Below, piece by piece: positions 14,510 to 21,465 of a stretch of DNA of 21,695 bases. The notes under the pieces were generated by a model. The model had not been told where the DNA came from, made no database searches, and saw only the letters and a list, made by a program, of their open reading frames with translations. How positions within the stretch are numbered: position 1 is the stretch's first letter; each line of letters opens with the position of its first letter. A program made the position numbers and the translations under genes. The DNA is taken from IMG/VR virus record IMGVR_UViG_3300036852_000010, positions 1 to 21,695 of that record; one strand, 5' to 3'. This DNA comes from a virus.

Positions 14510-15258
14510 AGGATGGGTTCCTTGGTTTTGAAGTTGTAGTCGGATGCGCGACAGATGCGCGCGACTTGGGCTTGGATCAGGGCGTCGGCTTCGGTGAGAC
14601 CCTTAGCCTTGTAGGTGAAGACGATGCGCTCCCACCATTTATCCGAAGGACCTTCAAGAATCGCACGAGCGCCAACAGGGCCAACGCCAGGGATGCCCTT
14701 GTAGTTGTCGGTCGGGTCTCCCGTGATGATCTGGAAGTAGTGGAAATAATCTGCCTCGCACTCGTCGATCTTGCGTAGGTCATCCGTGCCGGGGTTGTAG
14801 AGCATCCCCGGAATCTGCCGCATGTCCTTGTCAATCGACACGATGATCTTCGCGCCGGGGATCAACGTCGGGTGCGTGGCGTAGATGCCCATGACATCGT
14901 CGCCCTCGAGTTGGGGGCGGCGGACAGCGCCGTGATCCCGCACCAGGGCATCGCGGATGGGGTCCACGAGCAGCGGCTTCGTAACCGCAGCGCGGTTCAG
15001 CTTGTACGTCGGGAGGATGCGCTTGCGGAACTGAACCGGATGCGTGAGGCAGAGGACGTACTTCGTTGCCTTCAGCTTCTTCTTGAGTCGTTCGGCTTCG
15101 GTGAGCACCAGGGCGATGCCCTCTTCCAACGTGCCCATGACGACTGAGGTGACACCGTCACCCCAATCGGTTACGCGCTGTTCGCCGTTCGCTGCTTGGT
15201 ACGCGAGGACATCCGCGTCAATGAGTAGCGTGACCTGCCGCTTTGTTGATCGTACCAT
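14488..15258 (-). CDS. 5'-3' exonuclease, FEN-like (T7 gp6-like)
   Basis: This 256-aa protein (T7 gp6 is 300 aa) has the metal-binding motifs of flap/5' nucleases: LLIDADVLAY (D14/D16), RRPQLEGDDVMG, VSIDKDMRQIPG and ITGDPTDNYKGIPGVGP, the last being the helix-hairpin-helix region with its acidic pair. It removes RNA primers and degrades host DNA. The ATG at 15258 (MVRSTK) is chosen over 15276 because GGAGG lies four bases before it. It overlaps the preceding small gene by 41 bases. The T7-like order polymerase then exonuclease is kept, but five small genes separate them. Confidence 0.92.
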   Translation of the reverse strand: MVRSTKRQVTLLIDADVLAYQAANGEQRVTDWGDGVTSVVMGTLEEGIALVLTEAERLKKKLKATKYVLCLTHPVQFRKRILPTYKLNRAAVTKPLLVDPIRDALVRDHGAVRRPQLEGDDVMGIYATHPTLIPGAKIIVSIDKDMRQIPGMLYNPGTDDLRKIDECEADYFHYFQIITGDPTDNYKGIPGVGPVGARAILEGPSDKWWERIVFTYKAKGLTEADALIQAQVARICRASDYNFKTKEPILWTPSSS

Positions 15259-15415
15259 CTGTCCTCCATTGAGCAACGAGGTGCGCCACCCGCTGCGAGG
15301 CGGACAGAGGTTTGTCGGCTATCTGACGCGGGACTCGAGCGATGTCGAGCAGGTTGTGGATGGAGTCGAACTCCCGCGTAGCTACTTCAAACGCTGCTAT
15401 CTCGGCGGGGGTCAT
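15218..15415 (-). CDS. Small hypothetical protein
   Basis: This 65-aa predicted helical protein (MTPAEIAAFEVATREFDSIH...) was not recognised. The ATG at 15415 overlaps the protease-like gene stop by four bases (ATGA), which supports coupled translation. Its 3' part overlaps the exonuclease start by 41 bases, more than other junctions here, so the C-terminal residues may not be conserved. Confidence 0.65.
   Translation of the reverse strand: MTPAEIAAFEVATREFDSIHNLLDIARVPRQIADKPLSASQRVAHLVAQWRTDGTINKAAGHATH
15261..15267 (-). promoter_or_regulatory. Shine-Dalgarno GGAGGAC deciding the exonuclease start
   Basis: GGAGGAC ends two bases before ATG 15258; the GGAGG core is four bases away. It lies inside the preceding ORF, giving the exonuclease an independent strong ribosome site. 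It also argues against the upstream ATG at 15276, which has no comparable site. Confidence 0.65.
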
Positions 15416-16059
15416 TCGGCCTTATCCGCAAACCCAAGTTTGACGGCGAGGTCTCCGCGGCCAACCTGTTCGTTGCCGCAAGTCAGCCACTTCTCCACGT
15501 CGGCCTTACTCGCTCCGGTGTACCGGATGTAACTGTCGCGCAGTAGGTCGAGCAAGGCATTAGTGATCTTGGCGTCTTCGGTCTTTGCTTCGTCTGCGTA
15601 CTCCATACAGCCCGACCGCTGCGGCGGATGCACTAGGAATAGCGCCCACGCACTCATGTAGCGATGCCCCGGCGTACCGGCCGCAAGTACCCAGGTGCAG
15701 CCGGAAGCACACAAAGCCTCGGCGTGTATCTCGACGATCAACCCCTTCTTCTCGGAAGCGTCGCGGAGCAACCGAGCGATCTCCAGCGAGGTGATGACTG
15801 GACCTCCGCCTGAGATGATTGACACTCGCAGGACCTTGATCTTCGAGTCCTTTGCTGTGGCGGCTTCGACCGCTTCTCGGGCCAGCTTGAGCATGTCGTT
15901 GTCGGTTGAGCCTTCCCAACGAACCGACTTAACCGTGTCGGGGTCCGCGGTTGCCGAAGTCCCCGCAGGTTTTTTCTCCCAGGCGTGCGCCATTGATACG
16001 AAGCCAAGCAGTATCACAACGATCAAGCCAGCAACAATGCCCTTGACGAACGAGTTCAT
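15412..16059 (-). CDS. Exported ClpP/SppA-fold (crotonase-like) serine protease homologue
   Basis: This 215-aa protein has a Sec signal peptide: Lys6, a hydrophobic core at about 8-20 and a likely cut after AHA (26). The mature part has the ClpP/SppA fold signature: IISGGGPVITSLEIARLL (oxyanion glycines 84-86), then EALCASGCTWVLAAG with Ser119 as nucleophile, then FLVHPPQ with His144. A C-terminal SKADVEKWL...GRGDLAVKLGFADK segment is typical of this fold's last helix-strand; an Asp there could finish the triad. It resembles predicted periplasmic proteins with CxSAC-type motifs (COG3904-like) more than true ClpP. Paired cysteines flank the Ser (C117, C121). Location would be the periplasm. 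Substrate is unknown. Confidence 0.75.
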   Translation of the reverse strand: MNSFVKGIVAGLIVVILLGFVSMAHAWEKKPAGTSATADPDTVKSVRWEGSTDNDMLKLAREAVEAATAKDSKIKVLRVSIISGGGPVITSLEIARLLRDASEKKGLIVEIHAEALCASGCTWVLAAGTPGHRYMSAWALFLVHPPQRSGCMEYADEAKTEDAKITNALLDLLRDSYIRYTGASKADVEKWLTCGNEQVGRGDLAVKLGFADKAE

Positions 16060-16066
16060 GTCGGGT

Positions 16067-16231
16067 CTACGCCTTTACGAGAAGGTACTTGCCGGCATAC
16101 GCCACGAGCGCTGCGGCCATTGCCAGAGGGAGGTTGAAGAAAAGAGCGGCGGCAGCAGTGGCGAACGACGCCAGAGCCACGGCTGCTATGATGGTTCGCA
16201 CTACGGCGACAGTTTGGGGGGAGTGGTTCAC
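16067..16231 (-). CDS. Very small two-TM membrane protein
   Basis: This 54-aa protein starts at GTG 16231, which overlaps the preceding stop by four bases (GTGA). Two hydrophobic segments (about 8-31 and 33-50) are joined by a short turn, and the C-terminus is Lys-containing. The protein was not recognised. It precedes the exported protease-like gene by seven bases. It could be an inner-membrane partner, a host-takeover peptide or a second holin-like protein. The upstream in-frame extension lies inside other coding sequence and is rejected. Confidence 0.6.
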   Translation of the reverse strand: MNHSPQTVAVVRTIIAAVALASFATAAAALFFNLPLAMAAALVAYAGKYLLVKA

Positions 16232-16434
16232 GCTTGTCCTTGAAGGTTGAGATGGAACGTGCCCGAGTGAGTCAGGCGCCACTGTCGCGTCGGGCGCCCG
16301 TCGACACCTAGGGACGAGATGAGTCCCATGGAACACAGCGCTGCGAAGTGGGTGTCGTACAAACGGGCGAGGCGGGACTGAATCCCGGTCGGGCCGTCGT
16401 GGTACAACGTCTCGAGGATTTCAGTGAGTGTCAC
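16228..16434 (-). CDS. Small winged-helix-like protein
   Basis: This 68-aa frame starts at GTG 16434, overlapping the end of DNA polymerase by 14 bases, with GGGAG nine bases upstream. The pattern TLTEILETLYHDGPTGIQSRLARL...HFAALCSMGLIS...GRPTRQWRLTHSG suggests helix-helix-helix then a two-strand wing, a winged-helix DNA-binding layout. No specific family was recognised. Its stop overlaps the next GTG by four bases, supporting a real gene. Confidence 0.6.
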   Translation of the reverse strand: MTLTEILETLYHDGPTGIQSRLARLYDTHFAALCSMGLISSLGVDGRPTRQWRLTHSGTFHLNLQGQA

Positions 16435-18259
16435 TCCATGTTGCTCCCACCCGGTATTCGCCACCGAGGGGACAGCGGAGGGCGAAGAACTCTCCGGCCA
16501 ACCTAATCGCGTCAACACCCAACTGACCGACCTGTTCAGCAATCTCAGGGCGACACTCCGCTTGCCACTCGTCGTGTATGTTCGCAACGAACTCGTAGTC
16601 ATCGTTCGGCCTGAATCCTTTCTGTTGGAGGGCATCGTCGAACAGCACGAGTGCCTTCTTCATCACGATAGCGGCAGCACCTTGGAGCAACGTATTCGGT
16701 GCCGAATGGTCCGACCTGCAATGCAACTTGCGGCCGTCAAGTCCGTTCAACTTGTGCGTCAACTTCGCCTTGTGCTTGATGGTCGAGATGAGTCGACCCA
16801 TCGCTTCCAGGTTGGCGAGGAACTTGTACCGCGCCGCTTTACCGACGCGCACGCACTTGCTCTTGTTGCGGACCTTGGTGAGAATCAGGCCCAACTTCTC
16901 GTCGCCTGCTCCGTAGAGGAAGGCGTAGAACCATGTCTTCGCATCGTCGCGGTCTGTGATCTCGAGCGCCCGCATGTTGACGGTGTGGATGTCGGTGCCG
17001 TCTTCCTTGGTGCCCTCAGTGACGACGGCGATGTACCGGCCGGCGTCGTAGCGGGCCATGTAGTGCGCCAGCATCCGCGCCTCGATACCGGAAGCGTCGA
17101 TGCCACAGAGTACGAACCCAGGAGCAGCGCGGAACAGTTCGCGGAACTCCTTGCCGTACGCAGTCCCGATGCGGGGGTTCTGCGCGATGTTCGGGTTCGA
17201 GTGCGTCATGCGTCCGGTGACAGCGGCGTTGGTGTTGACGCTGCCGTGGATGCGTCCGTCACTTCGGTAGAAGTTCAGGAGTGCTTGCTTGCCCTCGGCC
17301 AGATACCCGAGCCGTTTCTGCACCATCAGGAAGGTCTCGAGCAGTCGCGCCTCGGGATGCCTGATGCCACTCAACGACTCTTCGGACACCTCCGGTTCCC
17401 CTGTGGGGGTGAACGACGTAGGCTTCCATCCGAACCGCTTCTTCAGGACACGCGCGATGTGATGGCGAGAACCCGGATTGAAGTGGACCGCTTTGATCTT
17501 GGACAAGGGGGCGCCTACCGTATAGCCGCGAGCCTTGTTGTCCTTCTTCGGAACGAGGTCCTGCCCATCCTTCGCCCACCACCACCCGAACGTAGCCTTC
17601 AGTTCTTCTTCGAGTTGCAGGCGTTTCTTACTCAAGAGCACTACGAGGTCGAGGGCCTTCTTTTGGTCGAAGTAGAACCCTTTGATCTCCTGCCGACTGA
17701 CGATCCGCGCAACACCGTGCTCGATGTCGACAGCGACTTCCGGTATCCGCTGAAGCCGGCAATGCGAAAGCAGCGCAGCAGTGACTCGTACATCTTGGAC
17801 ACAGTAGTCCTCCATCTCTTGCGACCACGCCTCGAACGTGCCGGTGTACTCACCCTTCAGTATCCCGAGGCGATAGCCCCAGGCTTCCAGCTTGTGCAAC
17901 CCCCGATACTTCGGCGGCAGCTTCCCGCGGCGGATCATCTTGTCGTCGCTGTCGCCCGTCTCGGGGAACAGCAGGCGTGCGAGGATCAGCGTGTCGAGTT
18001 GCTTCTGGTCGGGCCTGGGCGACCACTTCTCCGAGTACAGCTTCCGGATCAGCGGCAGGTCGTACTTGAGGATGTTGTGGCCGCACACCTCTTCAGCCTG
18101 TCCGAGTAGAACAAGGCCCTCCCACAAGGGGCGGGACAGGGTGTCTTGCTGGTCGTTATACGTCGTGAGTTCGCCGGTCTCCGTGTCGAGGATGGAGATG
18201 CAGTGCAGGCGAGTGGCGTCCTCTAGAAAGTTGTCGGACTCAACGTCGAAGATAAGCAT
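16421..18259 (-). CDS. DNA polymerase, family A (T7 gp5-like), with shortened thioredoxin-binding loop
   Basis: This 612-aa protein (T7 gp5 is 704 aa) has an N-terminal 3'-5' exonuclease domain beginning MLIFDVESD, with D5 and E7 at T7 positions. Pol motifs follow: A, IDASGIEARMLAHYMARYD (D388); B, RDDAKTWFYAFLYGAGDEKLG (K441, Y449); and C, NIHDE (D563, E564). Between the conserved FG (224-225) and FNPGSR (260-265), where T7 carries its roughly 71-residue thioredoxin-binding stretch, only about 34 residues remain. Start ATG 18259 is fixed by similarity to the T7 N-terminus and by GAAGG upstream. It overlaps the preceding gene by 37 bases. It replicates phage DNA with the adjacent primase-helicase. 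Confidence 0.97.
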   Translation of the reverse strand: MLIFDVESDNFLEDATRLHCISILDTETGELTTYNDQQDTLSRPLWEGLVLLGQAEEVCGHNILKYDLPLIRKLYSEKWSPRPDQKQLDTLILARLLFPETGDSDDKMIRRGKLPPKYRGLHKLEAWGYRLGILKGEYTGTFEAWSQEMEDYCVQDVRVTAALLSHCRLQRIPEVAVDIEHGVARIVSRQEIKGFYFDQKKALDLVVLLSKKRLQLEEELKATFGWWWAKDGQDLVPKKDNKARGYTVGAPLSKIKAVHFNPGSRHHIARVLKKRFGWKPTSFTPTGEPEVSEESLSGIRHPEARLLETFLMVQKRLGYLAEGKQALLNFYRSDGRIHGSVNTNAAVTGRMTHSNPNIAQNPRIGTAYGKEFRELFRAAPGFVLCGIDASGIEARMLAHYMARYDAGRYIAVVTEGTKEDGTDIHTVNMRALEITDRDDAKTWFYAFLYGAGDEKLGLILTKVRNKSKCVRVGKAARYKFLANLEAMGRLISTIKHKAKLTHKLNGLDGRKLHCRSDHSAPNTLLQGAAAIVMKKALVLFDDALQQKGFRPNDDYEFVANIHDEWQAECRPEIAEQVGQLGVDAIRLAGEFFALRCPLGGEYRVGATWSDTH

Positions 18260-18681
18260 GCCCACCCTTCCATCTTTAAGACTTCTGCAACCGCGGGCGT
18301 CTCGAACAAGACGGTAGGTATGCCGATGTTCAGTTGCTCGCCGATGGCCGCGAGTAGTTCTCGCTTGTAGTCGGACCCCAACGCTGCTTGAAAGGCGATG
18401 CGTTGAAGCGTCGTCAGTGAAAACGGCACGCGGATGCGAACGTGCTGTCCGTCTCCACTCTTCGACGGAGTGCTGAAGCATCTTGCTGTTGGGAAATGCT
18501 CAGACAAGATGGGCCACGCCACATCGAACCGGCGAACATCTTCCTCAGTGTCGAGGTCAAGTTGCAGTTCGTCTTCGGCCGGCAGGAATGCCACCAACCC
18601 TAGCTCTGCGGCCTTCTCGATTGGGTCGGTCCGCGTGTAGCCCGCCTCAAGGTCTTCCTGTGCGTCGATATTGCAGTTCAT
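18223..18681 (-). CDS. 152-aa protein with primase-like (AEP) motif spacing, next to the helicase
   Basis: This 152-aa protein lies between primase-helicase and DNA polymerase. The ATG at 18681 overlaps the primase-helicase stop by one base (TGATG). Visible are LQLDLDTEED (D42, D44), a helix, then TPSKSGDGQHVRIRV (S73-H80), then FQAALGSDYKREL (D104). A hydrophobic DxD strand followed by S-x-S-G-x-G-x-H and a later Asp is the order of archaeo-eukaryotic primase active sites. However, the protein is very short for that fold, and similar proteins in phages are usually left as hypothetical. Function is therefore unassigned. Position suggests a replication accessory role. Confidence 0.75.
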   Translation of the reverse strand: MNCNIDAQEDLEAGYTRTDPIEKAAELGLVAFLPAEDELQLDLDTEEDVRRFDVAWPILSEHFPTARCFSTPSKSGDGQHVRIRVPFSLTTLQRIAFQAALGSDYKRELLAAIGEQLNIGIPTVLFETPAVAEVLKMEGWACLSSTLSPTTF

Positions 18682-20285
18682 CAGAAATCCTTTTTGGGGT
18701 TGTCCTTCTCGAAGGTCTCGTCCTCGTCGGCTGCGTGCAGCAACCCCGTCTCGGCGTCGTACGTCATCGCCAGCGTCTTGCCCGTACCGAACCCGGTGTT
18801 GCGATCCTTCAGGCAGCGCAGCGTGGTGACACTGCGTTCCAGTTCGTCCTCGGCTTGTTGGTTCCGCTCCAGGCCGAACATGAAGTGCGACCAGAACCCG
18901 ATCGAACGGGCGCCGCGGAAATGTCGGATCATCACGCGACCACCTTCTTCGTGTGGCTTGCCCTCGGGCGTGGCGAGGTGCGAGATGAAGTGCAACTTGT
19001 GTTTCAATTCCTGCGCCTGACCCGCGAGTTCGGACATGATGGAGTCCAGGGCTTTGCGCTCGTCTTCCTCTTGTGCCACCAGTGCAGTCAGGTGGTCGAG
19101 ATAGACGTGCTCGCAGCCAAGCGACACGACCATGTAGCGGATGCGCTGCTTGATGAGTTCCCAATCGGACGCGCCGAAGTGGTCGTACAGGAACAGCTTG
19201 TTGGCTTCCTTCAGCTTCTCCATGGCGACCGCGAGGTCGGCGGGATCAGCGGCGCCGGGGACGTGAAAGATTTTTCCTACCGTCTTACCGGCGATGCGGC
19301 GTACTGTCTCGACTGGCGGCTGCTCGAGGTAGATGACCCCCGTGCGCTTCTCCAGAACGAACACGTCGTATGCGATCGACTGCGTGAACAAGTCGGTCTT
19401 TCCAACGCCTGTACCCGCGCCGAAGGCATACAGTTCCCCCGGCCTGCGACCATGTGTCCACTTCGTCATGCGGTCGAAACACCATGGGTCTCCTGTCGGG
19501 ATAGGTTTCAATGCCTGCTCGTACACGTCGGCCACTGAGATGACGCCGTCAGGGCGATAGACCTTTGCACCCCACATGGCGTCGATGACCAGGGAACCCT
19601 TGCCGTCTTGGTGCGCGGCGTTCGCATCCTTGTAGCCGGCGATGCGGGCGACCTTGCACTTACCAGGAGTGAGCAGCGGGGCGCACTCTTCGACAGCCTT
19701 GCGGCCCTGCTCGTCGTCGTCGAACATCAGCACGACAGTCTCGAACTTCTCGAGCCATTCGAGCGAGCGTTGAATCGAACGCTTCGCGGCTTGTGCTCCG
19801 TTCGGGAGCGAGACCGCGGGCCACTTGTTGCTCTGTAACTGACTGACCGTGAGCGCGTCGATCTCGCCCTCGGTGACGACGACCATCTTTCCGCCGTCGC
19901 GCCAGAGGTGTTGACCGTACAGGTTCATCTTCTTCGCGTCGCCCAGGATCGTGAACGTCTTGTCTGGGAAGCGAAGTTTCTGTGCGACGACGTGACCCTT
20001 CTCGTCGCGGTAGTTGGCAATCTGGACCGGCCGACCACCGTACTCGCCGACCTCATAGCCCCACTTCTTGCAGGTGTCCTCGTTGATGCGACGGAGGACG
20101 AGGTCTTGCGTTGTGCCGACCGCGTATATCTTGCCCTTGCGGTGAGCGTGTGAGATACCTTGCTGGACAGTCTCCCCACAAGAGAAGCAGTGAGTGTGGC
20201 CGTCGTCGTAGAGGTGGCACGCATCGCTGCTGCCACACTCTGCGTTAGAGCACGGGCCTTTGGTGATGGCCCGCGACTCAGACAT
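18681..20285 (-). CDS. Primase-helicase (T7 gp4A-like)
   Basis: This 534-aa protein (T7 gp4A is 566 aa) has an N-terminal zinc-binding domain with C12, C17, C33 and C36. A Toprim primase domain follows, with VVVTEGEIDAL (E139) and LMFDDDEQG (D189-D191). The RecA-like hexameric helicase has Walker A GAGTGVGKT (289-297), candidate catalytic E321 in YLEQPP, Walker B HVYLDHLT (D397), sensor H436 and probable arginine finger R495. It unwinds DNA and lays primers for the adjacent polymerase. The ATG at 20285 overlaps the HTH gene stop by eight bases. No convincing internal start for a zinc-less 4B form was found. Confidence 0.96.
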   Translation of the reverse strand: MSESRAITKGPCSNAECGSSDACHLYDDGHTHCFSCGETVQQGISHAHRKGKIYAVGTTQDLVLRRINEDTCKKWGYEVGEYGGRPVQIANYRDEKGHVVAQKLRFPDKTFTILGDAKKMNLYGQHLWRDGGKMVVVTEGEIDALTVSQLQSNKWPAVSLPNGAQAAKRSIQRSLEWLEKFETVVLMFDDDEQGRKAVEECAPLLTPGKCKVARIAGYKDANAAHQDGKGSLVIDAMWGAKVYRPDGVISVADVYEQALKPIPTGDPWCFDRMTKWTHGRRPGELYAFGAGTGVGKTDLFTQSIAYDVFVLEKRTGVIYLEQPPVETVRRIAGKTVGKIFHVPGAADPADLAVAMEKLKEANKLFLYDHFGASDWELIKQRIRYMVVSLGCEHVYLDHLTALVAQEEDERKALDSIMSELAGQAQELKHKLHFISHLATPEGKPHEEGGRVMIRHFRGARSIGFWSHFMFGLERNQQAEDELERSVTTLRCLKDRNTGFGTGKTLAMTYDAETGLLHAADEDETFEKDNPKKDF

Positions 20286-20568
20286 TCAACGGACCGATGG
20301 CGATGCGGTTGAACGACCTGACCGGCACGATGTACGAGAACGCGGGGCGATAGCCGATCAGCGTGTAACGAACATACTTCTGCCCGGTCGCGTCGGCGTG
20401 AGTCTTCTTGCCAACAACGTAGCTGGCCTTTTGAATCTCGGAGATGCGACTACTCACCGAGCGAACCTTATGCACCGCGTTCGCTTCGACGTTAGTGATC
20501 GACCCGTGTGCAACGAGGTGGTCGAGTACCGTCTGTGCTTGCGGCTTGAGTGTTGTGCGGCTCATCAT
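20278..20568 (-). CDS. Small helix-turn-helix protein
   Basis: This 96-aa protein starts MMSRTTLKPQ. GGAG lies six bases before the ATG at 20568, which overlaps the previous stop by four bases. Residues about 8-55 (QTVLDHLVAHGSITNVEANAV...SVSSRISEIQKASYVVG) match the phage winged-HTH pattern with GSIT, EA and SxRISELxK positions. The rest is a beta-rich tail. It may bind DNA as a regulator or replication accessory factor, though targets cannot be inferred. A second ATG at 20565 is an equivalent start. Confidence 0.75.
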   Translation of the reverse strand: MMSRTTLKPQAQTVLDHLVAHGSITNVEANAVHKVRSVSSRISEIQKASYVVGKKTHADATGQKYVRYTLIGYRPAFSYIVPVRSFNRIAIGPLNV

Positions 20569-20828
20569 GCGTGGCTCCGTACGAGGTGTCTCTTCAGACG
20601 TTGGGTGTAGAACCGGCGACAGCCGGGAGAGAGCGCGATCGTCCAGGTGAAGAACTTGACGACGATCTCTTCCCACTTACCTTCGGCGTTGTTGGCGAAT
20701 CGCCCTGTCAAGAACGACTTCTCACGACGCGAGCGCGGGACCTCCCGATACGTCGGGTAGTCCAGCACTTTGTCGGGAAGGCGCGACAGGGCAAGAGCGC
20801 GAATTGCTTTCGCTCGTGTACCGCGCAT
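20565..20828 (-). CDS. Small basic hypothetical protein
   Basis: This 87-aa, strongly basic protein (MRGTRAKAIRALAL..., many Arg/Lys) ends IALSPGCRRFYTQRLKRHLV. Small phage and prophage proteins with an Arg-rich start and a T.LxPxCRRxxYQxLK-type ending are familiar from memory, but no function is known to me. Charge suggests nucleic-acid binding. TAAGGACC precedes the ATG. Its stop overlaps the HTH start by four bases. Confidence 0.7.
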   Translation of the reverse strand: MRGTRAKAIRALALSRLPDKVLDYPTYREVPRSRREKSFLTGRFANNAEGKWEEIVVKFFTWTIALSPGCRRFYTQRLKRHLVRSHA

Positions 20829-20835
20829 GTGGTCC

Positions 20836-21267
20836 TTAGATGTTGGCGACAGCCCACCATGGCTTCACGTCGAACGAAGGACACGCCTTCTTGACGCCGG
20901 GGATGTCCCGATGGCCGAGCACTTCGCAGTTGGGAAACCGGGCGAGGGTCTGGTGCAACAGCACGGTGAGTGCGTCGAACTGTTCCCCCGTGAAATTTTT
21001 CTCGGGAATGTTTTTCTCGTTGACGCCACCGACGAGGCAGATGCCTACGCTGACAGCGTTGTATCCTTCGACGTGGGCGCCGATCTCGGTGAGGTCCCGC
21101 CCCTTCTCAACCCTGCCGTCACGGTTGATGACGTAGTGGTATCCGATCTTCAGGAAGCCGCGCTCGCGGTGCCATCGGTCGATGACCGAGGCGTCAACCT
21201 TTGCGGACGGCGGGGAGGCGGAACAGTGGACAACGAGGAAACGAACCCGCTCTTGTACGAGCGGCAT
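20836..21267 (-). CDS. N-acetylmuramoyl-L-alanine amidase / T7-type lysozyme (gp3.5-like)
   Basis: This 143-aa protein (T7 lysozyme is 151 aa) has the amidase_2 zinc site: H14 in FLVVHCSA, H119 in LGHRDIPG and C129 in KACPSF. Y43 (GYHYVI) and K127 match T7 catalytic Y46 and K128. It cleaves the amide between MurNAc and L-Ala. In T7 the same protein also binds and inhibits phage RNA polymerase; whether this one does is unknown. It has no signal peptide, so release for lysis would need the holin candidate near 9.4 kb. It lies among early replication genes as in T7, far from the other lysis genes. Confidence 0.95.
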   Translation of the reverse strand: MPLVQERVRFLVVHCSASPPSAKVDASVIDRWHRERGFLKIGYHYVINRDGRVEKGRDLTEIGAHVEGYNAVSVGICLVGGVNEKNIPEKNFTGEQFDALTVLLHQTLARFPNCEVLGHRDIPGVKKACPSFDVKPWWAVANI

Positions 21268-21270
21268 GGT

Positions 21271-21462
21271 CTACTCGCGTTCGCGCAACTTGCGGCCGAG
21301 AGTCAGGAAGAACTCAGCCAGTTCGACGCAGTCGTCGGCTTCAACGTGCTGATCGTCCATGGTGACGGTGGCGTCGCTGTCTTCAACGTTACTCAGCTTC
21401 ACGGTGCTACAGTTGATGTCCGTGTAGAACTCGAAGCCGTCCTTCAACTTGATCTTTTGCAT
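21271..21462 (-). CDS. Small acidic hypothetical protein
   Basis: This 63-aa acidic protein (MQKIKLKDGFEFYTD..., then EDSDATVTMDD and ADDCVELAEFFLTLG) was not recognised. It fits between endonuclease I (three bases upstream) and lysozyme (three bases downstream) with no room for other genes. A beta strand pair followed by one helix is the likely fold. High acidity could indicate a DNA-mimic or inhibitor, but this is speculative. Confidence 0.65.
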   Translation of the reverse strand: MQKIKLKDGFEFYTDINCSTVKLSNVEDSDATVTMDDQHVEADDCVELAEFFLTLGRKLRERE

Positions 21463-21465
21463 TGA

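Noticed and set aside
16424-18109. Plus-strand frame of 561 codons
   Set aside because: It is antisense to DNA polymerase, which has all catalytic motifs. Composition is typical of a codon-complement shadow.
18483-19538. Plus-strand frame of 351 codons
   Set aside because: It is antisense to primase-helicase and the 152-aa gene; no family signature.
18681-20093. Internal start for a zinc-less short primase-helicase (4B-like)
   Set aside because: No Met with a good ribosome site was found just after the zinc domain.
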